A stretch of DNA of 64,000 bases from Atherinomorus stipes (lineage: Eukaryota > Chordata > Actinopteri > Atheriniformes > Atherinidae), in assembly GCA_023101725.1 (NCBI GenBank), contig JALJCO010010527.1:62001-126000 (forward strand). Reading direction: 5' to 3'. The notes beneath the pieces are model-generated. The model worked only from the letters and a program-made list of their open reading frames with translations, made no database searches and was not told the origin of the DNA. Made by a program: the position numbers and the translations under genes. Of this stretch, positions 31,253-43,749 are shown in pieces; the stretch's first letter is position 1, and every line of letters begins with the position of its first letter.

Positions 31253-34200
31253 GTTGAGAACTGATAAGTTAACCAACTGACTTTAAAATCCTTTATATTC
31301 TATCCAATAGCCTTTTTATTAGAGATTTTAAACAAACATTTATATGATCTCTTGTTGAGCGTAACGCAGACGTCTGTTCTAAAACGGCCTCACCTTCTCT
31401 CCTGTTGCACCACTAAACATGGCTGGTTACACATAAACACTGCAAATGTTCAGAATGTAACTAACACAATCCAACAGCATTTTATAAATTAGCATCTTAA
31501 GCTGATACCAACCATTTTGACCTTCGTACCTTTAAGCCCATACGGGCCCAAGAACTTACATGCATGATCATAGCATATTAAACAATAATTAAACGGGGCA
31601 CTTGTGTGATTTTCAACTGTTACAAGAAGCTCCGACCCTAATGTGCTTTAAAACATGATCAAGTGTATTTTAGTGCAAAAAATAGTATTTATTAATGTTT
31701 AGAAATGATTTTTAAACTTAATGGGCTCAGTACGAGACATATTTAAGACGTTAGATCAACGTTAACTTCTGCTATCTGAGCTGTAAGCTATCATTGTTGA
31801 CCCTTTGAGATCATAGTCATTCGGATATTTGTGCAGACTGATTGTGCGTTCCAGTCGTCTCGGAACTCGTTTTTCCGAGATACGAGCTCGTAATTTGCGG
31901 AGGACCCCGAGATTGTAGATTTAAAGATGGCTGCGTCCAGTTCCATTGTTGTGTTAATTAAACTTAAGAGATTTTCTGATCATATTTTCCAAGAGTAAAC
32001 AGCACCGAATTGTTATTGAATTTTACTGTTTCATGTTGGTCTTTTTTTTCTTTAAAATGCAGCGTTATTATGTGTTGTTTATTAAACACACACACTGAAA
32101 TTAGCTGTTGTTGTCATGGTAACATTGTTATAACGTCTGTGTTATTTTCTAGCTGTTCTAGCTCACAAATAGGCTGTTATGGAGATTTCTATTTTTTTTC
32201 CCCGAGTTGGTGCAACTGGAACGCAAAATACCTGGTAATGACGTCACCAACTCACGTCTGCTCGGAATCCCGAGACACCTGGAACGCACCATGAAATCAT
32301 GCTCTAGGTTTGGTCAGGAAGGAAAACAAGTGCACAGTTGTGAAGAAATATTAACTTTAATCACAATCTACTGTAATCTCAGCTGCGATATCATTGGAGA
32401 GGAGAGAGACGGCATAGCTAGGCTCGCCGTCTCACTCCTCCATAGCAATAAATCTGTTTGCATATTAAAATATACTTAGACATTCTGCATATTGGCTACA
32501 ACCAGTTAATTTAGCGGAACATATCATTTTTCCTCAGGTGGAAATGAAAGGCAGTGTTTGGTCTTCTCAGAAGTTAGTATGATAACAAGCTAACGCTGGA
32601 CCAGCAGTGATGCATTAGCTTGCTAACACGGCAAATACAGTGAAGGCAATAATGTCCAAAAATGTTAAACTCATTTACATGTTTCCAGCAGAAATGTGGC
32701 TGTGTGTCCACTGGGCAGCTTCGGTCGGTGATCTTCACACATTGAAAGGAAAGCAGCAAAATATTTGATTCTGACAACCTGGCAGTGGAGCTAACACCGA
32801 AGCTCTGTGGCTTCGCAAGATGTTCAAAACAGCACCAACAGTTTTTGAAAAATCACATTTGATGGTCGCTTTGATTCGCGCTAGTCGCACGGAGCAGCTT
32901 CATCACTCGTGACGAGAGCTGCAGTCCACAAAGCAAGCTTCAAGTAAAACCGGAAATAAAGTTCTTCGTGGTATTTTATTTTTATGATATGAATTTTTTT
33001 TATTGAAATCCACAACCAACATATCTGGAATCCAGTGTAGAGAGCTGGTACCAGAAGATAATTATTTTCGCCCCACTGACTTCCATTCATATTTTTTCGT
33101 TTCTAAGGTCCCATGGGGCTTACGGGAAGGGGCGTAACTCCGGTCCCCTATTAGCATTAGCAACACTACAGAACCGGCTAATCGCTAATAAGCATTAGCA
33201 AATGTTTGGTTGTCCAGGAGGGAAGCAGCAACCTCTGCGGGGCTTTTGAGCTCCTTCGCTATTTTCATCCCCATCCTGCTTTTTTTTTGTCCACTTGAAT
33301 GTGATAAGGCAAGGAAGATGCTATTTCTATAGCAATTGAGCTAGCAACTAGCGTCCATAAAACATTTGGATAAAATATTTTATTCATATAATCTGATAAA
33401 AAATTGAATAAAAGTATTAAAATTAACCCCAAATGTTTTTATAGCATATATCAACTTTTTATGTCCTTAAATGTTCTGTGGATGAATTTTTTTTATATTG
33501 TTTTGATGAAAAAGTTGGAGCTTAAATTTAGTCTTGTGGGATCACAAAGTAGTCAACGAAGTTTTATCTTAAACTGACCTGATGTAAAATGTTTAACTAT
33601 CAAGGCCCGATGCAGGAAGCATGACATGATTATTTTCAAGTCACACAATAGTTTTCTTTTCAAATATTGATTTCAAAAGGGAGAAATCAGGCGTGGACAA
33701 GAAACGTTGACGGTTTTACCAGATGTTACTGGTTTTTCCTCTGAGGAAATGAGCCGGCTTAGATTTACGTGAACTGTGCTTACTGGCTGTAAATACTTCT
33801 AAACTTTGGACGCACTTCCACCAAACCACTCAGTCTGTTTAATGCAGTTCTGCCATCACTCCTTTCAGTGTTAGTTTCATGGCCTGCCCTTCATATTCAG
33901 GGATTTCTCTGGATTTTCTGACTAATGATTGTAGATGATGAAATCCCCTTTTTTATGTGAAAAAGTAGGTTTAAAATTCAGTTGTACTGAACCTGTGTCT
34001 CAGTTTTCTTCGTGGAACATCGTTTTGTTAAATCAACCTCAAAAATGCAACTACTGTGGAAGTTAAACCTCCTCAACTGTCAGTTTAGAATTAATCCAAG
34101 ATGAAAGTTTAATGTTCTGGTGCAACAGACTTGAGTTTAAACTTGGTTTAGAATGAAAAATAAACAGATTCAAAGAGAGGTTTAGATTAAATCCGTCTTA

Positions 34201-34261
34201 ATTTTAAACTACTGTAGGTTTAAAGTTTGGTGCAACAGCATTACAGGTTAAACCATGACTA
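31253..34261. other. AT-rich non-coding stretch with one short inverted-repeat element
   Basis: No gene is supported on either strand. Frames are short and lack domain character. The element at 31843-32290 is the only structured piece I can delimit. Confidence 0.45.
31843..32290. mobile_element. Short inverted-repeat element, ~450 bp
   Basis: GTGCGTTCCAGTCGTCTCGG at the left matches the inverted right end GGTGCGTTCCAGGTGTCTCGG. Internal copies of the TTGCGTTCCAG motif lie near 32205-32225. No target duplication was resolved, so the boundaries are approximate. Confidence 0.65.
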
Positions 34262-34977
34262 AAGCCCTATTCTGATGGGATTAGTATTACCTAGGGACCA
34301 CATGTAATAAACAAATTACCCCTGATGTCTGTTATTTCTGTTGTGCATTCATACGGGATAACTGAAGTCTGAGAACTGACTGAAATTCACAGACATTCAG
34401 CAGATATGTCAGCGCGCTGCGTATTACCCAACATCTGCTCATACGAGCTGCGTTTCCATCAGCAGCGCATGATCATTCAGACAAATGTGTTTAAATAACT
34501 GACGGACCGTCGTTATCAATGCTTTAAGAACTTGCACCATGTCCACATGTTGTCCAAAACAAATGTTTCTCGCTGTGTTAAAGTGCCATTTACGGCCATA
34601 TAACTGCTGAAACTACCCCTGATCGCTCCGACTCCACAGTTAATGCTTTATGAATAATTATCAACAGTGTTATTTGGAAGTAAAACCTATTTTGCAGCCT
34701 CCATTCTTCGCCAAAAAGGAAATGAAGTGCGTCTGGTACCACCAAATCACGTATCATTTCTCTCCGAATCACAGAGATGTCTATTCGCATTGGATTAGTA
34801 TTATCAGAGGATCTCTGAGTTTAGCAACTTATAGCAAGTTATTTGCAGGGGATTTATTAAATCACAAATCACAGACATGACCGATTCACACGGGATTAAA
34901 ATCACAGACAACCTCTGTAATTATTACAAATTACATGTGGTCCCTATATAATACTAATCCCGTCAGAATAGGGCTTT
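34262..34977. mobile_element. 716-bp inverted-repeat element with TA duplication
   Basis: Left AAGCCCTATTCTGATGGGAT and right, inverted, AAGCCCTATTCTGACGGGAT. Both continue through TAGTATTA and GGGACCACATGTAAT. TA flanks both sides (34260-34261 and 34978-34979). There is no coding capacity. Confidence 0.88.
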
Positions 34978-35176
34978 AATCTGGTTTTAAAGGTAAACCT
35001 TGTTGGTGCAATCCAGCCCTGGTGTTTCCTGTGAGCTGAAGATCAGCTGATGAAGTTCAGTGAAATGATGAGATGATGAAAGGTGCTGCAGCATTCGGTA
35101 GGCTGCAGATCTGTCCAGTCCAGGTGGACCCTGGTTCTGGCCTGACAGCAGCTGGGACAGACTTCAGCCGCCCGCG

Positions 35177-35214
35177 ATGGATGGATGGATGGATGGATGG
35201 ATGGATGGATGGAC
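35177..35214 (+). repeat. (ATGG)n microsatellite
   Basis: About nine ATGG/GATG units. The repetitive frames across it are by-products. Confidence 0.95.
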
Positions 35215-36700
35215 GGGAGCACCTTCCAGACTGCCACCCAGTGAACACAAAGCCTTCAACATGCTTTTTTTACATCAGAAAACTCAAACAAAACCAGCAC
35301 AAGTCAAAGAAAAACTCCACGGTTGTTTATATAAAATTGTGCTTTAAAAATGTTCTTCCACCATCTTAAATCCCCTTTACATCATGCTTCATCCCCCCCC
35401 CTCTAACACTACCCACCCACAGCAACATCCCACACCGTGGGAGTCCAGGCCTGACCCCCATCCCGCCTTCATGTACAACCAGGATCAAACCTGCACATGA
35501 ACTCATGCACTCGGACTCAACGGGACTAAAACAAAAACATGATAACTTAGAACCGAACAAGAGAAAGCAAACTACCCAATCAGAACATTTCTCCAAATGT
35601 TCGTCAGGACATGCCAGGAGGGCTGCTCCGGCTGTCCGGCCGGACCAGCCCTCACTGAGCATGTGCGAATATACAGAAATATTTACATGCAAGAAGGGAT
35701 GACAGCGAGCATCCGCTTCCTCGTCCCCTGGGCGACTAGGCAGTGGTGGCTTTAGGAGCATTCCAGTTTAGGATCCTGCAGATCAGTGACGGCTGGAAGC
35801 TGACACTTTGCTTTGGTGTTCGGGTCCATGGTGGCACGTTGTCTTCCCTTCAGAGTGGTTACCATGACTAGTCGCAGAAAACTGGACAGGAATCTCATCT
35901 GCCTCCACTGAATAGATTTAACTCCAGTAGAGCGAGAACACCTGGCATCACTAGCTCGGTTTCCATCACACCTGCAATTTCACCAAACCGAAAAATCGCA
36001 ACAAAAAACTGGTAATGGAAAAACTTAAATAAAAAAAAAAAGCTTAGATGTTGCAAAAAAAGGTTTTACGCTCTCATGAGGAGGTTTTTCAGCCGTTCTA
36101 GAAGTTTTTCCACATCAGTGAGATGGAAACACCTTTTTCACTTTAAAGGAAAACTTTCTTTTCCAACCTGGACCTTATTTCATTTACTCACCGGTAAAGT
36201 TTCTGCATCACTTTGACTCCTTGGGAAGATATTACGTTGAGTCGCCCTCTGGCGTGCATCCATATAACGGGAGAGACGGGGCAGCCTCTATAAAGCATTA
36301 TCTGCAACTCCCTCATTTCACCAAAACTTTAAGTAGAATGAACGAACGAACGAGTACCTTTAAAAAAAAGTATTTCTATTACACTTTTGCAGTACACTGT
36401 TACTGAAACATCTGAAAAACCTCAAGAGTGTAAAAACTTTGTTGTGATATTTGAGTGTTTTTTTTTCCGTCATCATTATTTTGTTGTTGTATTTAGGTTT
36501 TGGGAATTCTTCTTTTATTGTATCTGTGTGAACAGAACCAGCTCTGGAGATGTCGGGTGGGATGACAGCCTGGCACCGATGCAGCATCATCAGTCATCAC
36601 ATCATCAGATGCACCTGTAAGCTGCCGGTCCCGATCTGCTGATCCGGACTCGGTCACGCCGGTGTTTCTCACGTGGGCCTGACGTGATCTGCGCTGGACT
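35215..36700. other. No gene recognised
   Basis: Includes a 131-codon minus-strand frame at 35366-35761 that lacks domain features. CGGTTTCCATCAC near 35958 and GATGGAAACAC near 36122 look like ends of a short inverted-repeat element. Confidence 0.35.
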
Positions 36701-37320
36701 TAGGGCCGGGCGATACCGACCAAATATCATATCACCATATATTTATTTTATTGATGATATATCACGGTACTTTTACTATAATTTATCTGAAAGTTTAATT
36801 TCACATCAAACAGCTGTTTTTAGTACTGAAACATGTTCATCATAAAGGCGTCGCTGCAGAGATGGAACTGATGAAACACTGTTAGAGATGTTTGTTAGAT
36901 CCACGTAATTAAAGATAGCTGCTGGTTTTTATGATTTCTTTGTAAAAGTCTTGGGGAGGATTATCTTCCAGACAGTTTAAATAAAAGGGGTGGGAAAAAA
37001 AATACTGATACACTGAAATATCACAATATTTTCAAATGCCGATACCAGATCTATATTTAAAAACGCGATATCGATCTATTTTACTAATGAAATCTCGTGA
37101 GATGTCATTGTTCTGTGATGAAATATTGTGATATTTCAGTGTATCTATACGTTTTTCCACCCTTATTAAATAATCAGGTGACCCCTTTGTAGTCAGTCGA
37201 GGTGCAGCTGGATCATTGCGAAAAAATAAAGCAAAAACATTTGTACAAGTCATACCGCGATATAACGATATGTGTGGATATCATCTCTCTCTCATGTAAA
37301 TATCATATCGCAGAGCTCTA
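36701..37320. mobile_element. 620-bp hAT-type short element, perfect GCTGGACT duplication
   Basis: Ends TAGGGCCGGGCGATACCG and, inverted, TAGAGCTCTGCGATATGA. GCTGGACT flanks both sides (36693-36700 and 37321-37328). It is related to the partial copy at 11909. It contains a second insertion at 36985-37165. Confidence 0.95.
36985..37165. mobile_element. 181-bp element nested in the 36701 element, perfect TTAAATAA duplication
   Basis: Ends AAGGGGTGGGAAAAA and, inverted, TAAGGGTGGAAAAACG, with inner arms ACACTGAAATATCACAATAT repeated inverted. TTAAATAA flanks both sides (36977-36984 and 37166-37173). A longer relative lies at 59489-59770. Confidence 0.93.
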
Positions 37321-38281
37321 GCTGGACTGCACTAAACGGTTGATCCACTCAGACGGGAAGACAACATCCCAGAGGAGCCGAGTCAGACCTGAGAACAGAT
37401 GGGGGGGGTCATTCATGCAGCAAGTATAACCCAGAACAATCCCCGGTGATACCGACCGCTGAATTACTCCAGTCATGACTTCACAGATGGATGTTTTAGG
37501 GGGGTGGAGTATCAGAGGATTGCTCTCGGTGTGTCAGACAGGCATCTGTCTGCTGACACGAACATCCCTGGATGATCACATCCCAACGTGTCACCAGCTC
37601 CCAGCCGTCAGGACCGGCTCCACCCAAATTCCCCCCATCAGATCATTTCTGCCCTTTTTATTCAACCAGCCCGAACTACGCTACACACACCCCCACCAGA
37701 TCAGTGTAGATCCAAATTTAGAGGTAAGGGGGGGAGGAGGGGGGGATGCAGGGATTTAACCACCACCAACCCTGGAGCCCTGAGGGGAGGGAGAGGAGCA
37801 TGCAAGGGGGTGGGGGGCGTCAGGGTCTTCGGAGTTTCGCTCATTCCTGTCGGAGAGAAGCAGTGTGTCTTTAAGGAGTTGTAATGATTTCCTGTTATGA
37901 AATAAAACACAGGTTCAGTTGTTAAACGTCAACACGGTCTGAGAGGGAAAACAGATGTTAACGAGAGTAAACAACAACAACAACAACAGCAGCAGTCCTG
38001 GTCCTCATCGAGCTTCAGGTTCTTTTAACAGGATGAAGTTCTAAATGTGCTGAGTCATGGTGACCGTAGCCAGCCCCTCACATGCACGATAACGGCGTGG
38101 CGCTTTACAGTAGAGCTGCACGGGACACGTGTCATTTCACGTCTGCAGGACCAAATGTCTGCAGCAGCACGTCTGTACCACCCGCCTGCAGCACGGAGCA
38201 GGTTTTACCGCCTTACAAAGCTGTCTGACACTTACTCTGACCCCAAATTTAACTGGCTGACAACAAATAACTGATAATTAA

Positions 38282-39198
38282 AGGAATATTCCACCTACAG
38301 AATGATGTAACTTTATCTTCCACTTCCCCTCATGGTGAGCAAGACTCTGCAGCACTTTTTAATATCTCAAATGCAGCCGGCGATCAGGAAGGCTTCTCGT
38401 TTCCCCCAACTTTCATATAATGGAGTTCACCGGGGTCCGAGCCAAAAAGCTCCATAAAAGTCCACAAAAAATTCCTCCATACTGCTCGTCCAACGTAATC
38501 CAAGTGTCCTGAGTGGGTAGCGTCCAGAATTTACTGGAAACCACATCAATTACTATATTTTTAGAGACTAAACAGTACTAAATCATCTACTCATCGCATT
38601 TCCTGAAGCACGCCAATGCGGGTTCACAAAACTACGGAAGCCGCAGCAGATGAGATCACACGTTCTCTTTCTCTTTTCTTTCTTTGTTCTTAAATCAACA
38701 TCCAACCCCTTTTGGACCCTCTTATTTGTCCCGGTTTGTCTGCAGCTCTGTCGCTCTTAGCACAATGTAAACAGCTAATTTCTTCTTCTATGCTTGTATT
38801 ATCGGCAGACTAGGCTCTGAACGCCGAGGCTTCCGTAGTTTCGTGAACCCGCATCTGCGCGCTTCACGAAAATAAGATGTAGTACTGATGTACTACTGTT
38901 TAGGCTCTAAAAATCTACTAAATGGCATGTTTCCAGTAAATTCTGGACGCTACCCACTCAGGACACTTGGATTACATTGGACGAGCAGCATGGAGGAATA
39001 TTGACAAGTTTTTGTGGACTTTTATGGACCTTTTTGGCTCGGACCCCGGTGAACTCCATTATATGAAAGTTGGGGGAAACGAGAAGCCTTCCTGATCACC
39101 GGCTGCATTTGAGATATTAAAAAAGTGCTCCAGAGTCTTTCTCACCATGAGGGGAAGTGGAAGATAAAGTTACATCATTCTGTGGGTGGAATATTCCT
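38282..39198. mobile_element. 917-bp foldback element with ~375-bp arms and TTAA duplication
   Basis: The left arm from AGGAATATTCCACC is repeated inverted over about 375 bp at the right. It includes TTCACCGGGGTCCGAGCC, CGTAATCCAAGTGTCCTGAG and CGGGTTCACAAAACTACGG. TTAA flanks both sides (38278-38281 and 39199-39202). TTAA duplications are typical of piggyBac and Kolobok superfamilies; the long arms fit a non-autonomous Kolobok-like element better. The spacer is only about 150 bp, so RNA from it would fold into a long hairpin. Confidence 0.93.
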
Positions 39199-39779
39199 TT
39201 AAATGACAGTTTGATGACGACTAACCCTTCTGTTCTCGAGGAAACTGGTTTCTGCTGCTTTCACCTCATTTTCTCAGGACCATGAAGATAACGGAGATAA
39301 TGTTCACGTTCTCCACGGACGGCTCAGAGAACGGAGCTAAAACTTCCAGTCTGGTTTCATTTACGGTTTCTCACAGCTGAAAGTTTGGGGTTATTTTCCC
39401 TTCTCTCCTCGCCTCTCTGGTTTAACTGCAGTCTAAAATGAATAAATCATAAATCTAGGGATGTCCCCATACCTGTTTTATGCCAACCAAGTACAGGTAC
39501 AAGTACTGACACTTGAGTACTTGCTGATACCGAGTACTGATATGAGTAATTATTAGGGAAAAGTGGAAAGCGTGTTTTTTTGTTTTTGTTTAGTTTTGTT
39601 TTTTTTTTTTATAAAGAGAAGCATCTCCGGTGCTCAGGTGTGATGCAGACAGGTCTGGATTGTGATGTCACACTGCAGTGGATTGTGGTTTTTGTAGACA
39701 CCCCGGTTTTATTCTAGCTCATAAATCACAACGCGTTTCTGGTGATCTTCTTCTGGATATCGTTTCAACTATGGTGTAA

Positions 39780-39870
39780 ACCAGTTTACAAGAAAAACTC
39801 CCGCACACTGTCTAACTTGCATACATTTATTTGCAACGTTTCGGTGCTAGACCTTCATCAGGCAAACCAG
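39780..39870. repeat. Penelope-like terminal motif
   Basis: TTTGCAACGTTTCGGTGCTA followed by GACCTTCATCAGGC resembles the conserved fish motif found near ends of Penelope-like elements. Only this short piece is present. Confidence 0.5.
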
Positions 39871-40213
39871 AGTTTAAAACTCCCACAACTGTTCTCACGA
39901 CTGACATGGTTTTAGTTTTCTTTCCATTTATAAAGGTGTCATCACCCGGAAATCCCACGTTTTCCCGTTAAAACGTGTGTACTGGAACAGGACCTCAGTT
40001 ATAACGTGCCAGAAACTCCGGAGAGTGAAAGTAACTTCGTCTTTGAGTGCGGCGCTCTCTTCTCACCAGAATCGGCCACTAGCACGCGCTCTCCACAGTA
40101 CGCCGTTTGGATTTCTTTCTCCATATGACGTGAACTAGAGAGGCTGCTAGCTGCTAAGCTAGCCTCTTTAGCACCACCTGAAATCAGCTGATTACCTGCC
40201 GCGGAGTAGCGTT

Positions 40214-40357
40214 ATGACCAGCCTTGTCAGAGAGGACGACGAGGAAAATAAATCCACCGTGCTGCTTCAGCAGAAATTCAGCAGTTTTCAGTGTAACAGG
40301 ACGGACAGCTTTACCAGGGAGCAGTGGATTATATTTATCAGTGAGGATGTGCAGTCG
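40214..40357 (+). CDS. Possible first coding exon inside the hAT element (48 codons)
   Basis: ATG at 40214 opens 48 codons (MTSLVREDDEENKSTVLLQQ...EDVQS) ending at a strong donor CAGTCG|GTAAGTG. Acidic start, mid-length and phase 0 fit a first exon of the element's own transposase or of a captured gene. I found no partner exon, so it is tentative. Confidence 0.35.
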
Positions 40358-40754
40358 GTAAGTGTTGCTGCTTGTGTAACTTATTATCTTTTGTGTCAGA
40401 GACCAGTAAACGGTGGTTGACGAGCGGACAAGCTGCTAATGTAGCTACAGAAGCTAACAGTGTTTGGTTAACTTCACGTCAGACATTCTCTCCTTATATC
40501 CATCAGAGTCCAGCCCTTTTACTCCGGATCCTCTCCATAAACCGCACCGTTACGTTTTTATCACATTTTTCTCTGCTGGGACATCATTTCCTTCACCTGC
40601 TCTGTCCTGATAAAACTTTGTTTGGCTTTGACGTTTGCCTCGTGAACGCGCTTACAGACAGCTCTGATTCTCGTACGTGTTCTCACAACAAACAAAAGTT
40701 GGAGATAAAAAGAGGTTAAAATGAGCTCATTAAATTTTCCTTCCACCCAGCTAG

Positions 40755-40935
40755 AATTAAAAATTCATTTTTAATGCCGGAGAACCCGGAGAGAACCCAC
40801 GCATACATGGGGAGAACATGCAAACTCCACACAGGAAGGAACTGGAATTGCTTGAACCCTTCTCCATTCAGGAATCGAACTAGTGACCTTCTTACTGTGA
40901 GGCTGCAGTGCTGACCACCACGCCACCGTCCAGTC
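40755..40935 (-). repeat. tRNA-like SINE fragment
   Basis: On the minus strand GGCGTGGTGGTCAGCACTG (A-box-like) is followed by AGTTCGATTCC (B box) and then GCATGTTCTCCCCATGTATG with GGGTTCTCTCCGGGTTCTCC. This is a very common fish dispersed repeat. Confidence 0.7.
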
Positions 40936-41639
40936 CAAGTATTTCCATGGTACATGTGAAGTATTGATTACTTGAATGATTGAGGTTTAGCGGGTTTGGA
41001 GCTGCTTTAGATGCTGCCAGCCTGATGCCGCCGACGTGGAGGAGGCCAGCTGAGAGCGGAGGTACACACTCAGAAACAGGTACGAGACAGGAACGGTTCT
41101 GTACCTGTACGTACATTTTTTACAAATGTTCTCTCAAAAGTACAATATTGGTCTTTGAGCATCTTTTTTATTTGGTCTTTTATCAGCGTCTTTGATTGTT
41201 GTCATAATCTCTATTTTATTTACTTTTATTCATCATCTTTAATTGGTTTAATTGTACTTTATTAACTCATACAGCTTGATAAGGTACAAAAATGGACCAT
41301 GAAGGTACAGAAATGTCTTTCAGAAAGGAACCCCCCCCAACAAGCTTTGGACCCTTTTCGGTGCAAACTGGTACCTCTGTTTCTGAGTGTGTGGAGGGTG
41401 ATGCTGTGTGATGCTTCTCATATTCTGTTTCAGTATTTTTGCAATGTGAAACGGATCCGTGGCGGAGTGTGTGGTTTGGTTCAGCTGCAGAGAAGCAGCA
41501 CGCAGACGAGGAGCAGTTTGAGTCTGATTCATCTCCTGCATCTGCGAGCTTTTTTTTTTTTTGTTTCTTGTATGATCCGAGGGGAATGGGCTCTGTTTCA
41601 CCATTGTGGTATAGAGAGAGAGGGGTGTACTTAAAGGCC

Positions 41640-41790
41640 GGGGAGATTGGAGGGTTAAGGACCTTGCTCAGGGATCCACAGTGTATAACCCAGGAGTCGT
41701 GTCGGGGACTTGAACCCGGGTCCTCCGCGCCAAAGGAGGACCCGGGCCAAAGCCCACAACGCTACCACTAGGCCACCCACTCCCCTGGAC
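41640..41790 (-). repeat. tRNA-derived SINE with A and B boxes
   Basis: Minus strand: GTGGCCTAGTGGTAGCG (A box), GGGTTCAAGTCCCC (B box, complement of 41704-41717), then CCCTGAGCAAGGTCCTTAAC, a conserved body motif of fish SINEs. The anticodon arm is not tRNA-like, so I do not call a tRNA gene. Confidence 0.78.
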
Positions 41791-42331
41791 AAGTTTTCTG
41801 GAGTAAACCAGAAAAAAGGTGATACAGATAACGTTGATTATTGAACAAATACCGGGGTTGTTTTCTTAAAAATGTGCAGTTCTTTTGCACTTATTTTGCA
41901 GATGACAGTTGGACTTTACAGAAATAAAAGCTTACAGGTGGTGCGCTTCGCCTGCCACTAACATGAAAAGCATCCCGGGGACGTGATACGGGTCAGACGT
42001 ATTCAACCTGTCCTTTAAATCTCCTGATTTGAAAGGAGAGTGAACTCTGATGGAGTATAAATGCCGTCAGAGTCGGTGCTCCGCTCATGTCGAGCAAGGC
42101 GGCGTGAACAGCATCGGTGCTGTCATGACTGAGCATTTAACGAGGGCAGCAAAATGAGCCAGTATCGGAGCGAGTACTCATACTGGCATCGGTATTGGGA
42201 CATCCCTAAATAAATCCGAGACCGAGCCCTACGTTTTCAGCCCCACACGCCCCCCCTCTGACCTCTGACCTCTGACTCTGGTGTGGTGAGTTCATGCAGA
42301 ATCTGTGTAATAGAGTCAAACCTCTTCCTCC

Positions 42332-42452
42332 TCATACCTGCTTGATAATCTCCCCGGTTCTCTCGATGACGATGGTTTTTGCTTCTTTGACGGGTGAGGT
42401 GACCTGGTAGTCGTCACTGAGCAGGCCGAGGATGGGGTACTGGTTCCTGTAC
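42332..42452 (-). CDS. pof1b: pof1b terminal exon
   Basis: Begins with the last base of the split codon, then [15 protein letters not shown]...[15 protein letters not shown] and TGA at 42334-42332. The C-terminal length after IERT equals the human one (seven residues), so the in-exon stop is likely. However CAG|GTATGAG four codons earlier resembles a donor, so a further 3' exon cannot be excluded. Confidence 0.85.
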
Positions 42453-43710
42453 CTGCAAACACACACACACATTTAGGCCGTCACACCAGTCAGCAGCTCT
42501 GATGCAGAGGTTTAGGACCGGATCTATCGACGGTTAGTGTGTTTAAAAATAAACAAACGGAGCTATTTTCGTAATATGTATACATGTGAGTTAATGTACA
42601 CTGCCTGGCCCCCCCAAAAAAAGTCGCCACCTGGATTTAACTAAGCAAATAGGTACGAGCCTCCTATTGGATAATTACTGCATGGGCGATTATCTTTCAG
42701 CTGCAACAAGTTATTCAAAGGCCTCCTTCCACTGAAAAGCCGTTTAACTTGCTCCTTCTGAAATACGGAGGGTTTCCCCTTGTTTACTTACACATGCTGA
42801 CTTGCTAGCGTTGCGTTCCCCCAGTCGGCTGTGCTTCCTCATCACAGAAACAATACGAAGAAAAGAGCGAATCGGGAACAGCCTTGCACTTCTACGTCAC
42901 ATTGCAAATAGCGTATCCCACGTGGGGTTTCTATCTGTCCATTGGAAGGCAGGTAACCCTCCACTACACACTAGAAGTAAAGACGGCACGACTGTAGCTT
43001 CGGAGTTGAGAAGCTAATTAGCTAACTGTTTGTTAGCATGGCGGAACAAACTTGTTTGTCGGATCTATTTCCTGTCTGTAACGAAATAAGAGCGGAGGGC
43101 GGAGCTTCCTTCATACACTGACGGGAGGCAGCCAATCAGACGGAAATTCATGAGAAGGACCCGGAAAAGCTGCCGTTGGACCACAAGCCTCTCTTCTAGT
43201 ATACAAATACAGCTGGATGCAAAGATACCAGAAGGTTTTTTTAAACAGAAACGATGCAGAATGCATTCAATAATAATGGAGAACACAGAAATATTAATGA
43301 AATCACCATGGAAGTACAACTTTAACCCCAACTGGTGCAATGACTTGCTTCTCATTTCCTAAACAACCATGTGGAAAGACACATCTGTGGTCGTGGAAAA
43401 GATGTTAGTCTGTCTGAGAAGGGTCAGATCATTGGCATCAAGAGGTGAAAACATCTAAGGAGATGCAGAAACTACTAAAACTGGGTTCAGAACAGTCCAA
43501 CGCATTCTGAAAAACTGGAAGGATAGTGGACCATCGTCTTCCAGGAAGAAATGTGGCCGGAAAAAAATCCTGAATGATCGTGATCGGCGATCACTTAAGG
43601 GAGGGGGGGATATGGAAAATATATATATGATATATTTTTTAGAAGAGAAAAAGAAAAAAGGATTTATAAATTGAGTTTTATAAATTCTAGAGAAAAAGAG
43701 GGGGGGGAGG

Positions 43711-43749
<39 letters not shown>

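Larger units (their letters stand above)
39456..42208. mobile_element. 2.75 kb hAT-type element downstream of pof1b
   Basis: Ends TAGGGATGTCCCCATACC and, inverted, TAGGGATGTCCCAATACC. The flanks CATAAATC (39448-39455) and AATAAATC (42209-42216) agree at 7 of 8 positions. Inside are a Penelope-like terminal motif near 39820, two SINE-like pieces and a possible exon at 40214. No complete transposase remains. Confidence 0.88.

Noticed and set aside
35366..35761. 131-codon minus-strand frame as the last exon of pof1b or a separate gene
   Set aside because: No similarity to the POF1B tail, no convincing acceptor in phase, no domain features.
41700..41790. tRNA gene on the minus strand
   Set aside because: A and B boxes are good, but the anticodon arm and acceptor stem are not tRNA-like and a SINE body follows.
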